From contig NC_079415.1 of NCBI RefSeq assembly GCF_026213295.1, forward strand, positions 31,130,416 to 31,194,415: 64,000 bases of DNA, read 5' to 3'. The stretch comes from Gadus chalcogrammus (taxonomy: Eukaryota > Chordata > Actinopteri > Gadiformes > Gadidae). The notes under the pieces were generated by a model. That model worked only from the letters and a program-made list of their open reading frames with translations. It had not been told where the DNA came from and searched no databases. This document shows, piece by piece, positions 11,862-22,878 of this stretch. The position numbers and the translations under genes were made by a program. The number at the start of each line of letters is the position of its first letter. The stretch's first letter is position 1.

Positions 11862-12112
11862 CTAGTTCGTATGTGTCAGGTCCATGGTCACCAATGGTGA
11901 TTATTGATACGCTCCGAAGTTTGGCCGATGATGTGGAGAACAATCGTGTTGAAGACACAGATGCAGTAGATAGAGTGCGTGTTCTGGGAGATAGGATAGA
12001 CGACTTATCCTCACGGGTACGTTTTGACGCCAGTGTGGTAAACACAAAGATTTCCAAAGTGCTACAGGCACTGGGTGCGAAACATAGGGTCGGGAGACCC
12101 ACCGTCTCCACC
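11862..12112 (+). other. Unrecognised ORF inside long-TIR element
   Basis: The reading frame that ends at 12,145 has a charged, heptad-like stretch here (LRSLADDVENN, VRVLGDRIDDLSSRV) that could form a coiled coil. No family recognised. It may be cargo or an ORF1-type fragment of a retroelement. Confidence 0.3.
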
Positions 12113-12326
12113 CACTCCTCACCTACAAAGCTCTCCACAACCTAGCCCCCAGTTACCTCTGGGACCTCCTCCAAGAATACACTCCCTCCCGCTCCCTCCG
12201 CTCAACCTCTGCTGGACTACTATGTATCCCCACATCACGACTCACTACAATGGGTGCCCGGTCATTCAGCTGTTCAGCACCCAGGCTCTGGAACTCCCTC
12301 CCCCCACACATAAAACAGTCTGACAC
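12113..12326 (+). mobile_element. Captured L2 3' coding fragment
   Basis: Nearly identical to 21,200-21,415 of the L2 element in this window (TYKALHN, RSLRSTSAGLL). It lacks the L2 3' tail, so it was captured by recombination rather than retrotransposed at this position. Confidence 0.8.
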
Positions 12327-14123
12327 AATAGAAAGTGACGTAGTTCCCGCTGGTGGCTGATACGTTTGCCACTTTGCATATTGACTTTTTGGATTCCTCT
12401 TTGGATTCCTCTTTGGATTCCGTTTTGGATTCCGTTTTGCGGATTGAAATGTCATTTGAATATCGCAACACACGGAGCGTGGCGAATTGGATTGCAATCA
12501 CGGGGACGCTATAGCTTTTCAATTTGAATAAAGGAACTCAAAGAATTTGACAAAATGTTATTGTGTTTTTATTGTTATAACTTTTGCAAATTTAATTGAG
12601 GATTGCATTGTCACTTTGCATTTTAAAATACACTTTGAATAGCGTATTTACAAATTACATTATGAAATTGCATAATGCATTGTCAATTGCATAACGTAAT
12701 TACTTATTGAATTGCAAATTGCAATTTGTATTGCCATTTGAATTTTGCTACATATATGCTTCCATAGAGTAGGGTCTGTCTGCGTCCTGCAAGACGGAGG
12801 CGTAACTTGTAGTGGGCGGAACTTGTACTAGGAGGCATTACTTTTCTAAATCGCGGTCCACGCAAGATCTTCCTATTTTCGCGGTAAAAAAAAAAGCCTT
12901 ATAAATCACGGTTCACCTTGAAGTCGGATTTTCAGATGTTCCTGTCAGTAAGTAAAAAGAAGTGGATTAACAAGAATGTTTTTTTTGTTTTTACAAGCTT
13001 AATAAACTCTAAACTAGGGCAGACTACTTGTGGTTGTGATACAGTTTAACATTCTTTACAAAATGTTCGAACGCTTAGGCCTGCTGTTTTAACGTTAGAA
13101 GAAACCCCAGCTTTCGGCACCTCAGTGAAGTTAGTTCGATGCACACGTTTGAGATGCATACTGAACAGTCACAAAATACTCTATACTGTACAGGCTAGTA
13201 GATGTTGCTTGTTGCTTTCTGCCCCGAGTTTGCACAGTGCAATAGTGATGACGTACCTGAGAAATCCATGTATTGAAGACCGGCAAATATATATAAAATG
13301 AAGGCTTGTAATGTGATCGCTATAATATGAAGGCTTTTTCATAACTCCCCCTGTTAGTGACATTGTTCTTTTCTTCTTTCTATCATTAATATTTATTTTA
13401 ATTCATTGTTTTCTATCTCATGCAGGACCTTGAAAACATGCAGCAAGCAATCAATAACAATATGTATTCAATACAATTCTTTGAATTATTAATCTGCTGT
13501 CTTTTTTTAAAGGGATAAAGTAGGCTAAATTTAAGCAGGTTCCCCACGTTAAACTGCTATATGCATTACATTTCATTGTAATAGGCTTCTTTTCTTAAAT
13601 GCGTCTGATTCAGGGATGTCAGTTTCAAGTAAGGCTATGATTAAGCTAATCAAGAGCATATCAAGATTAAGCTAATCAAGAGCATATTTTTAAATGAGCG
13701 GGTCGGGTGCACTATTTTTATATGAGGCCAAATATTTGAGGTCCGAGTTGCGGTCATTTATGTACCCGCGCACCACTGATGCATACAGATCACTTCTGCG
13801 ATTTAGAAAGTACTTGACACGCCTCGGACTAAAAGTTACGCCTCCTACTACAAGTTACGCCTCCTACAAGTTACGCCCCCGACTTCAAGTTACGCCTCCT
13901 ACTGCAAGTTACGCCTCCGTCATGCAGGACGAAGACAAATACTATTGCTTTTAGCTGGTTATTTATGGGCAAAAAAGTGTACCTTGAACGCACTATTATA
14001 GACATGTTTTCCCCTTCACACCTGATTAAATCAAAGGGTTATTAGCAGATTTCTGCAGAGCTTGATGTCATGGTATTGAGTTGATGAGATGAACTATAAA
14101 ATATGTAAACAAATCAAGGAAGT

Positions 14124-14675
14124 GAGGCAAGGCAAGGCAACTTTATTTATGTAGCACTTTTCATACACAATGCAGACTCAAAGTGCTTCACATATAAACA
14201 TTGTCATACAATAAAATAAAAGAATAGGTAAGTAAAAGAAAAACATATGCAACAAATAGAAAGTTAAAAAGGCATTTTAGTATTAAATAGAAAATAAAGG
14301 CAAAGTTAAAAAAGCTTTTTAGAAAGTCCAATGTATTTAAGATTTAGCAGAAAGCTATAGCAAACATAAAAGTCTTCAGTCTTGTTTTAAAGGTGCTCAG
14401 AGTTGGGGCAAGTCTTGAATCCTGGGAGTTTATTCCAGCTATTTGTTGCGTAGTAACTAAATCCTCAGAGCTTCTTAGTGGTCTAAAAGGCTTATGTAGT
14501 GGAAGCATATCAGTTAAATATTTTGGGCCCAAACCATGTAGGGATTTATAGGTAAGCAACATGATTTTAAAATCAATTCTCTGACCTACAGGAAGCCAAT
14601 GTAACGATTTCAGAATTGGTGTAATATGATCAAATTTTTTGGTCTTTGATAGAACTCTAGCAGCAGCATTCTGAC
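14124..14675 (-). mobile_element. 5'-truncated L2-like LINE fragment
   Basis: The 3' end on the - strand (GCAAGGCAACTTTATTTAT...) and C-terminal coding remnant (LLTYKSLHGLGPKYL, TFKTRLKTFMF) match the larger element at 56,989-59,950. The paralogous locus near 34,215 lacks it. Confidence 0.8.
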
Positions 14676-14827
14676 TTTATGTAATATCATTTAATAGAAC
14701 TCATTTTAAGTATTAGGCTAATGTAATTCACTAAACATGCATATCTTGTATCTTCTTACAAATTGCACCTGGACTATATGCAATGTAAAAAATTGAGTAC
14801 TGATTTTACTTTGTTCTCTCTACGCAG

Positions 14828-14961
14828 GCCAGCTCATCAAGTGCTTACATTCAGCAGCTTCTTTCAAGGGATGTTGCCTGCCAGACAGAACACCTGGATA
14901 CGCATATTTGTAGGCACACAGCTATCCTTAAAGTCTTTGCAGCCCCATTTTAAAAGTGAAG
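14828..14961 (+). CDS. Candidate upstream exon E, copy 1
   Basis: Acceptor CTCTCTACGCAG, donor GAAG|GTGTGT. In one frame (PAHQVLTFSSF...FKSEG) it is open from end to end and leaves in phase 1, matching the phase of exon B. A second frame (SSAYIQQLLS...AILKVFA) looks more protein-like but ends in TAA before the donor. The copy at 34,370 differs by a 3-nt indel, which supports coding but does not decide the frame. Confidence 0.35.
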
Positions 14962-15084
14962 GTGTGTACTTTCCTCGTTGAGTATTTTTTTTCTTTGATG
15001 TAGTAGACTCTAGGCAGCATAGATTCTAGGCTGATGCTAGATTCTATCTGCGCTAAAAGGCCTGGTCCTCTTTTGAAAAGCATC

Positions 15085-15186
15085 ATGAGCAGCGCCCTGC
15101 TAAAACACGAGTCAAACTTGGGAGTTGCATTTCAATGATGGAATCAGTCAAGAGCCCAGAAGGGTTTCAAGACCGATGCCACATGA
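15085..15186 (+). pseudogene. Block C copy 5, internal stop
   Basis: Start-like block with AGA changed to TGA in the FQRWN core. Decayed. Confidence 0.35.
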
Positions 15187-15584
15187 GCTGGATTATCATC
15201 CTCAAAAATCACTGAATTCATAATGCATGAATGTTAGCTGATCAGCTTAGAGTGAAGGACACGTTGTTGCTTTTAAGTGTCGAAATAGAATTATTGCGCT
15301 TGCTTCGCATGTCATGTTGTGCTCAGATCATTTTGCGCTGGTGTTCGTTGAGTGTCCTTAACCTGGCCAACCACTTGAGCTTTGAGTCTAGGGAGGAGGG
15401 TGCTGGAGGATTACGTCCCTCTCCAAAACTGTGAATCTTTGTCAGCAGCACACATTTTAAACTCTCTGTGTCAATGTTTCATGCATTTAAAGAGTTTCTT
15501 TCACTTGTCCAGATGCAAAAAGCCTCCCTTTATGCAAATAATGTATCAAAACAATTACTTTTTCCTTTTTTTCTCACTCTGCAG

Positions 15585-15697
15585 AAGACTGCGATGCCTT
15601 TGGAGACCGTAGCACTCGGCGCGGCGCCACCTCGGAGAGTCTGGGTGGAGACGCTCCTGGCTCCTCCCACATGTCCAGTCACAGCGAGGAACTGGTG
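15585..15697 (+). CDS. ZNF exon B, short form, copy 5
   Basis: Acceptor CACTCTGCAG, donor GTG|GTTAGC, phase 1 to 0. Reads EDCDAFGDRSTRRGATSESL, then GSSHMSSHSEELV. Closer to the finger-exon linker than copies 1-4. Confidence 0.5.
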
Positions 15698-15977
15698 GTT
15701 AGCAAAATAAAGAATATGTTGGCATTTTTGCACTTGAAAATAGTTAATTGCGTTTTAGCCTACATTCAGATGTGAACTCATTCTTGCATGCGAGGGTCTT
15801 GAATCAAAAAAAATAATACGCAGGCAAGACATTGAAATTGCAGGGCGTGCCAAGCGGCGACCGAACCAGCTTGGGAGAGTAAAAACGCCTAATCTGTCGG
15901 TAGTGGGGATTGACAACTATTCTGTGAAAATTCAAGAATATGTCTTGTGTTTGTTTCCTTCTTTATGTGGAAAGCAG

Positions 15978-16041
15978 CAGACCCCAGACACCATTTCAAT
16001 CAAGGTTGAAGAGGATATTGGTGGAGGCTTGCCCGCCGTAG
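15978..16041 (+). CDS. ZNF exon A, copy 6
   Basis: 64-nt exon, phase 0 to 1, core ISIKVEEDIGGGLPAV. Splice sites intact. Confidence 0.55.
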
Positions 16042-16144
16042 GTTAGTAATACACATTGCATCTATGCAAGAAGACAACCTGGATCAACTGAGAATGTACT
16101 AGATTCTGCCTGCGCTAAAAAGCCTGGTCCTCTTGAAAACCATC

Positions 16145-16246
16145 ATGCCCAGCGTCCTGCTAAAACACAAGTTAAACTTGGGAGTTGCATTTCAAAGATG
16201 GAATCAGTCAAGAGCCCAGAAGGGTTTCAAGACAGATGCCACATGA
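16145..16246 (+). pseudogene. Block C copy 6: start-like exon remnant
   Basis: ATG-to-TGA stretch with GVAFQRWNQSRAQKGFKTDA core. Confidence 0.4.
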
Positions 16247-16644
16247 GCTGGTTTACTATTCTCAAACGTCAGTGAATTCATAATGTATGAATGTTGGCTG
16301 ATCAGCTTAGAGGGAAGGACACGTTGTTGCTTTTCAGTGTCGAAATGGAATTATTGTGCTTGCCTCGCTTGTCATGTTGTGCTCAGATCATTTTGCTCTG
16401 GTGTTCGTTGAGCGTCCTTAACCTGGCCAACCACTTGAGCTTTGAGTCTTGGGAGGAGGGTGCTGGAGGAGACGTCCCTCTCCAAAACTGTGAATCTTTG
16501 TCAGCTGTACACATTTTAAACCCTCTGCGTCAATGCTGAATACATTTAAAGAGTTTCTTTCACTTGTACAAATACACAATGCCTCCCTTTATGCAAATAA
16601 TGTATCAAAACAATTACTTTTTCCTTTTTTTTCTCCCTCTGCAG

Positions 16645-16928
16645 AAGACTGCAATGCCTTTGGAGAACGTAGCACTCAGCGCAACGCCAACTCAGAGATT
16701 CTGGGTGTGGACGCCCCTGGCTCCTCCCACATGTCCAGTCACAGCGAGGAGCTGAAGATTCTGAGTGTCTACGGAAAAGGGGAGGGCCCACTGGCGGTGG
16801 ACGGCCATGACACCCTCTTCACCGCGTCAGAAGTGGAGGCCCTGAACTCGCTGTCTGCGGACCACGGCGTGGCCAAGAGCCTGGAGCGCGGCGAGCGGCT
16901 GGTCTGCCGCGAGGAGCTGAGTGTGCAG
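16645..16928 (+). CDS. ZNF exon B, long form, copy 6
   Basis: 284-nt exon, acceptor CCCTCTGCAG, donor GTGCAG|GTTGGA, phase 1 to 0, fully open. After GSSHMSSHSEEL it continues KILSVYGKGEGPLAVDGHD and ends RGERLVCREELSVQ. This matches the N-terminal linker of all three finger exons (GEGPLAVDGHDTLF, SADHSVAKSL). It is presumably the ancestral full-length form, from which the 113-nt copies arose by deletion. It can join exon A at 21,993 in frame, and through it ZNF2. Confidence 0.65.
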
Positions 16929-17278
16929 GTTGGAAATCATCTTCTCATTCACCCTCCAAAAGAGAGGCTTCCTCTGTTACAACTCTAAAAAAAAAACATA
17001 GAAAGCCCACACCTTTATGATTCAGTAAACGCTTTTACACTGCCAAGTATGCCCGTCTTATGCCCAACTTTTCCCCTATGTGATCCGCGCGTTTACACTA
17101 AGCGAGGTAATTTACGGGCTTTATTTTGCACCCCTATTAACCCTCTCTGACCCTACACATATTGGTGGTTTCATTTAGATGTAAATGCGATAAGACAGCT
17201 TTCCAGTTCTAGGGGCGAGGCTTGGGTAGAGGTGTTGCTGCATTGTCTCTACAACAGAGACGATGCAGCGATATCAAC

Positions 17279-17418
17279 ATGAATAGTTGTAACTGGAGAG
17301 GCGGTGAAATCCGCAAGCTGCTGACCATCATGGGAGAGAAGGTGATGCAGTCGCATTTAAAGAAGACGAAAAACGGTCGATCTAAGAGAAAGTACAAGAC
17401 AAACTTTCCTTACAACGG
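17279..17418 (+). pseudogene. Myb/SANT-like domain fragment, copy 1
   Basis: ATG-started frame, W-x3-EIRKLLTIMGEKVMQSHLKK. The W...E...L...WGE-type spacing is that of Myb/SANT-like (MSANTD/Harbinger myb) domains; the second helix pair and the usual later tryptophan are missing. It is interrupted after RSKRKYKTNFPYN by the L2 insertion. Confidence 0.5.
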
Positions 17419-18626
17419 GCCTAGTAGCGGGGACGCTGGCGAGTCTAACGCCGCTCTGTATTGCTTGTTTTTATTCAGTATTTTTAATATTTCTCACGAA
17501 TGCATTGAACATTGAACATGCATTGAACAAGTTTACTAGTTATTTATAGTCACTTTTCGCTATTGTAAGTACGCCAGTTTTCTTTATTTTTCCGTGTTTT
17601 ATATGTGGAGTCGTACAGTTGCTTGACAGTTGGTGGACGCTGTTGCCTTTTGAACGCTGCTGCTCACTGGTTGCCGCTTCTCGCTCTGAACATCATTCTG
17701 AGCATTATTTTTTCGCGATTTTCTTTTTCTTTATCTTTCTAGTCTTTTAATTTTTCTTAGTTCTCTTAGTTTTCCTTTGCTTACTTTCAACCCCTTCTGT
17801 CTGAAACCCTTCTGGACCTCGGATCGGACTATAATTCTCCCTTTCTAACCCTGTTAACTGGTCGCTAGCTAATTAGCTGGTGACCAGCTGGATGCTACCT
17901 GTCCGTGCAACTGCTGTCAGCTGTCCGGGACCTGCCTGCAGCGCTGGGTCTTTGATTAGCTGGCTGCCGGCTGTTTGACAGTTGGTGGATGACGCACCAA
18001 CTGTGACACACCGGTCCGCTGCCACCCTGCCAGCTCTCCTGGACGCTTACCTGCGTCCGCGGATTGCTGTCAATCGCGGAGGACGCCACCTCCCTCCTAC
18101 ACCGCTACCCGACAGTGTTCACCTGCTGGCCGGCTAGACTGCTGCTAACCCCCGGGCGCCTTCCAACTGGCTTCCCCGTCTCCAGCGTAGCTACAACCGG
18201 CAGGCTCCACTCCTCTGCCTCCGCTGTGCTGGCTCTGTGGCTTCACCATAATCGCCTGGATCTACCGCTGGCTTACGCCGCTGCCGACTTCACAGCCTGT
18301 GGATTTTTAACCTGTTCCTCTGGATTGCGCTATGTTTGACTCTCACGTTACGAGCGCATCTCTGCCGCTCCGTTGTTACGTCTCCGGATCTTCTCAAGGA
18401 CCCCTCCACCTCAGCTTGTATCCCACCATGACATTCTCAATGACCAAAATACATCCACCGAGTCTCTGGACGGAATTTTCAGTACACTCACAAAAGCAAC
18501 TAAAACATCCGCTCCTTCTGGTCCACTGGGCCCCGCCCGCGTCCTCGCACAGCCCGTACGGTCAGTCCTGTCAATCACAGTGTACTGTCCCCTCTGCTCA
18601 ATGCAACCTGCTACACTCCACTCAAC

Positions 18627-19505
18627 TGTCTGAAACTCTGTCTGCTGAACACCAGATCCCTCAGTAATAAGGCCCTTTTGATAAATGACTTTATTGTTGA
18701 CCAGAGCCTAGATATTCTCTGCCTCACTGAGACCTGGCAACAACCAAATGACTTCTCCCATCTAAATGAGGCTGTCCCACCAGGTTTTTCTTTTATTAGT
18801 AAATCCCGGGTTAATGGGAGGGGGGGTGGCCTCGCTCTCCTCCAACGTGATAACATCAAAGTCACCACTGTCACAGTCCCCCCTCACTCCTCCTTTGAAT
18901 GTCTAGCTGTAAAACTCACAGGCCCCAAACCAAATATCATGGTCACCATTTACAGACCACCAAAACCCTCTGCCGTTTTCCTCAATGAATTCTCATCGCT
19001 ACTTACATCTGTATGTGCAATGTCCCCCACTGTTATCCTCCTTGGTGATTTCAACATCCACGTTGACAACCCATCCTGTACTTTTGCTAATGACTTCACA
19101 TCACCTTTGGACTGTCTTGGCATCACACAACATGTCAACCTCCCAACCCATAACAAAGGTCACATTCTGGATTTAATCTGCTGCACTGACATCACTCCCA
19201 CTAATCTTGATGTCATTGATTTCCCCATCTCCGACCATAAAGCTGTACTTTTTGACATTCATACCCAACTACACAAAACCAAGGAACAACGGACCATCTC
19301 CTTCAGAAACATCAAACATATCAACACCACCGACCTCTCCTCCCTGATCAGCTCCTACCCCAACCCTCCCCCAGCTTCCTCCCTGACTTATCTGGTGACT
19401 CACTACAATAACCCTAGTGAGTCCTCCTCTTCCCTCACCACCCTGGCCCCCCTGAAAACCCGCTCAGTCTCATTCACCCACACTGCTCCCTGGTTCACTC
19501 CCTGA
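18627..19505 (+). pseudogene. L2 endonuclease domain
   Basis: Apurinic-like endonuclease part of the LINE protein. LCLLNTRSLSNKALL starts the domain; LCLTETW, LLGDFNIH and PISDHKAV carry the catalytic residues. The frame ends at TGA 19,503-19,505, where a ~30-bp local duplication around ACTGCTCCCTGGTTCACTC disrupts the link to the RT. Confidence 0.8.
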
Positions 19506-19614
19506 ACCAGGGAACCACACTGCTCCCTGGTTCACTCATCTGCGCCAGCTCAAAGCCACTGGTCGTCGACTGGAGCGACTCTACAATAAGACTCAACTCA
19601 CTGTACACCGCCAA

Positions 19615-21392
19615 ATGTATTCGGACCACCTCCATCACTACAAGAATGCCCTCACCACTGCCAAAACCTCATACTACTCCAACCTCATCAACAATGGTAC
19701 AGGCAACAGCAGAGTCCTCTTCTCAACAGTCAGCCACTTACTTCAGCCTCCTAAAACCCTCCCTCCAGACATTTCCACCACCCAATGCACTGCGTTCCTG
19801 GACTTCTTCAGCTCTAAAATCAACACCATTCACACACAACTGGCCTCATCTTGCACCCACTCTGATGACCCACCCTGAATGATCACCTCTGGCCGACCTC
19901 TCATCAGCTCCCTCTCTGACTTCACCCCAGTAACAGAACAGACCGTTTCAGAACTTATCCGCAAAGCCAAAACCACCACCTGTCAGCTCGATCCTCTTCC
20001 CACCTCCCTTGTCAAAGCATGTCTACCGTCAATCTCCCCAATGATCACCAACATAATTAACTCCTCCCTCACTACTGGTACCGTACCCCCCACTCTCAAG
20101 CTGGCTGCCATCACTCCCATCCTGAAAAAACCTGGTGCTGACCCAACTGACCTTAACCATTACCGGCCCATCTCCAATCTCCCTTTCATCTCCAAAACAC
20201 TTGAAAGGGTGGTTGCCGCACAACTACAGTCCCACCTTGACACAAACAATCTCCACAAACCGTTCCAATCTGGCTTACGTCCAAAACACAGCCCTGAAAC
20301 AGCCCTAGTCAAAATCACCAACGACTTCCTCCGTGCAGCCGACTCTGGATTACTCACAATTCTAATCCTCCTCGATCTAAACGCAGCATTGACCGCCTGA
20401 CTGGCATTGGGATCACTGGTGCTGCACTCTCCTGGTTTACATCCTACCTCCGCGGCCGTCAACAATTTGTTCAACTAAGCAACCACAAGTCTGGGTGTTC
20501 AGGTGTCTCACTGGGAGTCCCCCAGGGGTCAGTCTTGGGTCCACTCCTGTTCACCACTTACCTCCTCCCGCTGGGCACACTCCTCCGTCACCATGGGGTC
20601 AATTTTCACTGCTACGCTGACGTCACACAGGTCTACATCTCCACCAAACCCACCGCTGCCATCCCCCCCACCTCCCTCATCACGTGCCTGGAAGAGATCC
20701 GGAGCTGGTTGAGCAGGAACTTCCTGAAACTCAATGGAAACAAGACCGAGGCCCTGCTCATCGGCTCCAAATCCACCCTCACCAAATCACAACCCAACCC
20801 AGCTCCACTCATAATCATCGATGGATTCCCAGTACCCTTCTCCTCCAAAGTCAAGAGCCTCGGTGTCATCCTGGACAACACCCTCTCATTCGCACCCCAT
20901 ATTCACAACATCACCCGGACTGCATTCTTCCACCTCCGCAACATCGCCAGACTCCGCCCATCACTGACCCAATCCAGCACTGAAATCCTAGTTCACTCAT
21001 TTGTCACATCACGCATAGACTACTGCAACGCCCTACTCACCGGACTCCCCACCAAACTCATCAACCGACTGCAGATCATTCAGAACTCAGCCGCCCGGAT
21101 CATCACCCGCACCAAATCATCTGACCACATCACCCCTGTCCTCATCCAACTTCACTGGCTCCCAGTACACTACCGCATCCAATACAAAACCCTACTCCTC
21201 ACCTACAAAGCTCTCCACAACATAGCCCCCAGTTACCTCTGCGACCTCCTCCAAGAATACACTCCCTCCCGCTCCCTCCGCTCAACCTCTGCTGGACTAC
21301 TATGTATCCCCACATCACGACTCATTACAATGGGTGCCCGGTCATTCAGCTGTTCAGCACCAGGCTCTGGAACTCCCTCCCCCCACACATAA
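19615..21392 (+). pseudogene. L2 reverse transcriptase, inactive
   Basis: Three frame segments (19,615-19,878; 19,879-20,400; 20,535-21,392). YRPISNLPFISKTLERV, FQSGLRPKHSPETAL and GVPQGSVLGPLLF identify the RT. Motif A is lost: LLDLNAAL runs into a stop because the segment following the catalytic region is deleted near 20,386. Motif C reads CYADVTQ, so the second catalytic Asp is Val. The C-terminal region (LHWLPVHYRIQYKTLLL) is intact. Confidence 0.85.
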
Positions 21393-21992
21393 AACAGTCA
21401 GACACCATTACAACCTTCAAGTCACAACTCAAAACTCACCTGTTCAAACTCGCACACAACGTCTAACTGGTCACTGTCTTGATTGTTTGTTTGTTTTGTC
21501 TTGTTTTTGTTTTATTTATTTATTATTATTATTTTTCCACAATGTCTTGTTTTTAAACGATTTATGATAACTTTATGCTCTGTAAGGTGACCTTGGGTGT
21601 CTTGAAAGGCACCCTTTAAATTAAATGTATTATTATTATTACAATGCTTCGTCAGCAAAGTGGTTAGCAAAATAGAGAATATTTTGGGATTTTTGCACTT
21701 TTTGCACAGGCAATCGCGTTTTAGCCTACACTCAGATGTGAACTCATTCTTGCATGCGAGGGTCTTGAATCAAAAAAATTATATTTGTTTTTTGCAATTC
21801 ATTTTAAAAAGTCCTCCAGTGTGTAGCCCCGCCTTCTCCTGTGAACCAAGCAAGACAGCTCCGGGACAAAGGGGGATTTTATCAGCTTGGCAGGGTAAAA
21901 ACGGCTAATCTGTCGGTAGTGGGGATTGACAACTATTCTGTGAAAATGAAAGAATATGTCTTGTGTGTGTTTCCTTCTTATGTGGAAAGCAG

Positions 21993-22056
21993 CAGACCCC
22001 AGACACCATTTCAATCAAGGTTGAAGAGGATATTGGTGGAGGCATGCCCGCCGTAG
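21993..22056 (+). CDS. ZNF exon A, copy 7 (ZNF2 penultimate exon)
   Basis: 64-nt exon, phase 0 to 1, core ISIKVEEDIGGGMPAV. It would join the ZNF2 finger exon at 27,348, but the intron now contains a 5-kb Gypsy element. Confidence 0.6.
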
Positions 22057-22212
22057 GTTAGTACACACATTGCATCTATGCAAGAAAACAACCATGATAA
22101 ACTGAGAATGTACTTGATTCTGCCTTCTCAGTAGGAGCCTTTAACCCTTGACCATCCAAAGGGCGACAAGGAAAATGTATAATCAATAAATAGAAGTTAG
22201 AAATATAAATAT

Positions 22213-22575
22213 TGTGGTATCCGGGAATGAAGAGTGCGCCGGGATTCAGTGAAACGCGTGGCAACGGTTGGTTTAAGCCGACTTCGGCGTTTATTTCAAT
22301 GGTTAAACAGGACAAGGGTGCGCTCGGGTCTCCGTGAGCCTCAAGCCTCTGCAGTCCCTGCGTGTCTCTGCCTCTCCCGTCCATAAGTGTCTCTGCCTCT
22401 CTTATAGTGGCTCCGGGCCTTCCTCCTCCCAGCCGCCAGGTGTCCCCCATCCCGCTGATTGGGGGTGAAGGACCCGGTGCTCTCCGTCGCCGGCTGGTGG
22501 GTGGGGGTGGTACACCCCGTCCTTCACGGTCCCCCGGGACCGTTCAGGCCGAAGCTTCAGGGGCGGGATGCCACA
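22213..22575 (-). repeat. 3' LTR of Gypsy element
   Basis: TG...CA-bounded LTR, preceded (on the element's strand) by a 23-base G tract at the polypurine-tract position. Confidence 0.9.
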
Positions 22576-22577
22576 CT

Positions 22578-22600
22578 CCCCCCCCCCCCCCCCCCCCCCC
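22578..22600 (-). promoter_or_regulatory. Poly-G polypurine tract next to 3' LTR
   Basis: 23 consecutive C on the + strand (G on the element strand), two bases from the LTR boundary. This is the expected position of the polypurine primer. It also makes the antisense ORF at this point read poly-glycine. Confidence 0.6.
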
Positions 22601-22878
22601 GTTTGCTCAAGCCCCTGGTCTCTGGGGAACCCACCCAGACAGGCATCCCGACGTGACAGGGCGTCGGCGTTGGCATGCTCCCGGCCCGGTCGGTGGTCCA
22701 CCCGGAACCGGAAATCCTGGAGAGCCAGGAACCACTGTGTCACCCGGGCGTTTGTATTCTTGGCCCCCGCCATCCACTTCAGGGGGGCGTGGTCGGTGAC
22801 CAAGGTGAACTCCCTCCCCAGGAGGTAGTAGCGCAACTTCTCCAGGCACCATTTAATGGCCAGGGCCTCCTTCTCCAC
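22601..22878 (-). pseudogene. Gypsy RNase H domain
   Basis: EKEALAIKWCLEKLRYYLLG, LVTDHAPLKWM and GREHANADALSRR mark the RNase H end of pol. A frameshift near 22,870 separates it from the RT frame. Confidence 0.85.

Larger units (their letters stand above)
11414..12766. mobile_element. Long-TIR element nested in outer element
   Basis: About 420-bp terminal inverted repeats (11,414-11,836 and 12,345-12,766) begin TATGGAAGCATATATG and end with the complement. Flanks repeat GAGTAG (11,408-11,413 and 12,767-12,772). Each arm contains short tandem GGAATCCAAAGA-type repeats. The centre holds an unrecognised ORF of ~80 codons and a captured L2 fragment. Long TIRs are reminiscent of MULE or fold-back elements, but no transposase is present. 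Confidence 0.75.
11406..13948. mobile_element. Inverted-repeat DNA element (outer)
   Basis: The left end GCGAGTAGGGTCTGTCTGCG (interrupted by the nested element) matches, inverted, the right end ...CTATTGC. Both carry GTCCTGCA.GACGGAGGCG and runs of GGAGGCGTAACTTGTAGT-type repeats. The flanking duplication is TTTTA (11,401-11,405 and 13,949-13,953). The paralogous segment at ~34,060 (GTTTTAGCTGG) is the empty site. The interior (12,900-13,780) has no recognised ORF. The superfamily is unassigned. Confidence 0.7.
17416..21644 (+). mobile_element. Near full-length L2-type LINE
   Basis: Runs from CGGGCCTAGTAGCGG to a (ATT)n tail. The flanking duplication TTACAA (17,410-17,415 and 21,639-21,644) is short, and the same site is uninterrupted at 36,501-36,516. 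About 1.2 kb of 5' region precedes an endonuclease frame, and a reverse-transcriptase frame follows. The copy is inactive (see its ORFs). Shared features with CR1/L2 elements are the endonuclease, the RT motif order and the short-repeat 3' tail. Confidence 0.85.
17039..21905. mobile_element. PIF/Harbinger-like element, split by an L2
   Basis: The left end ACGCTTTTACACTGCCAAG and right end CTTGGCAGGGTAAAAACGGC are inverted repeats flanked by TAA on both sides (17,036-17,038 and 21,906-21,908), the 3-bp TWA-type duplication of PIF/Harbinger elements. Without the L2 it is about 640 bp. It carries a Myb/SANT-like ORF fragment, the kind of protein that accompanies Harbinger transposases. No transposase is present. 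The assignment is inference from TIRs, TSD and cargo together. Confidence 0.6.

Noticed and set aside
14828..14961. Reading exon E in the SSAYIQQLL frame as an internal exon
   Set aside because: That frame meets TAA in both copies before the donor; it could only be a terminal exon, for which no upstream gene was found.
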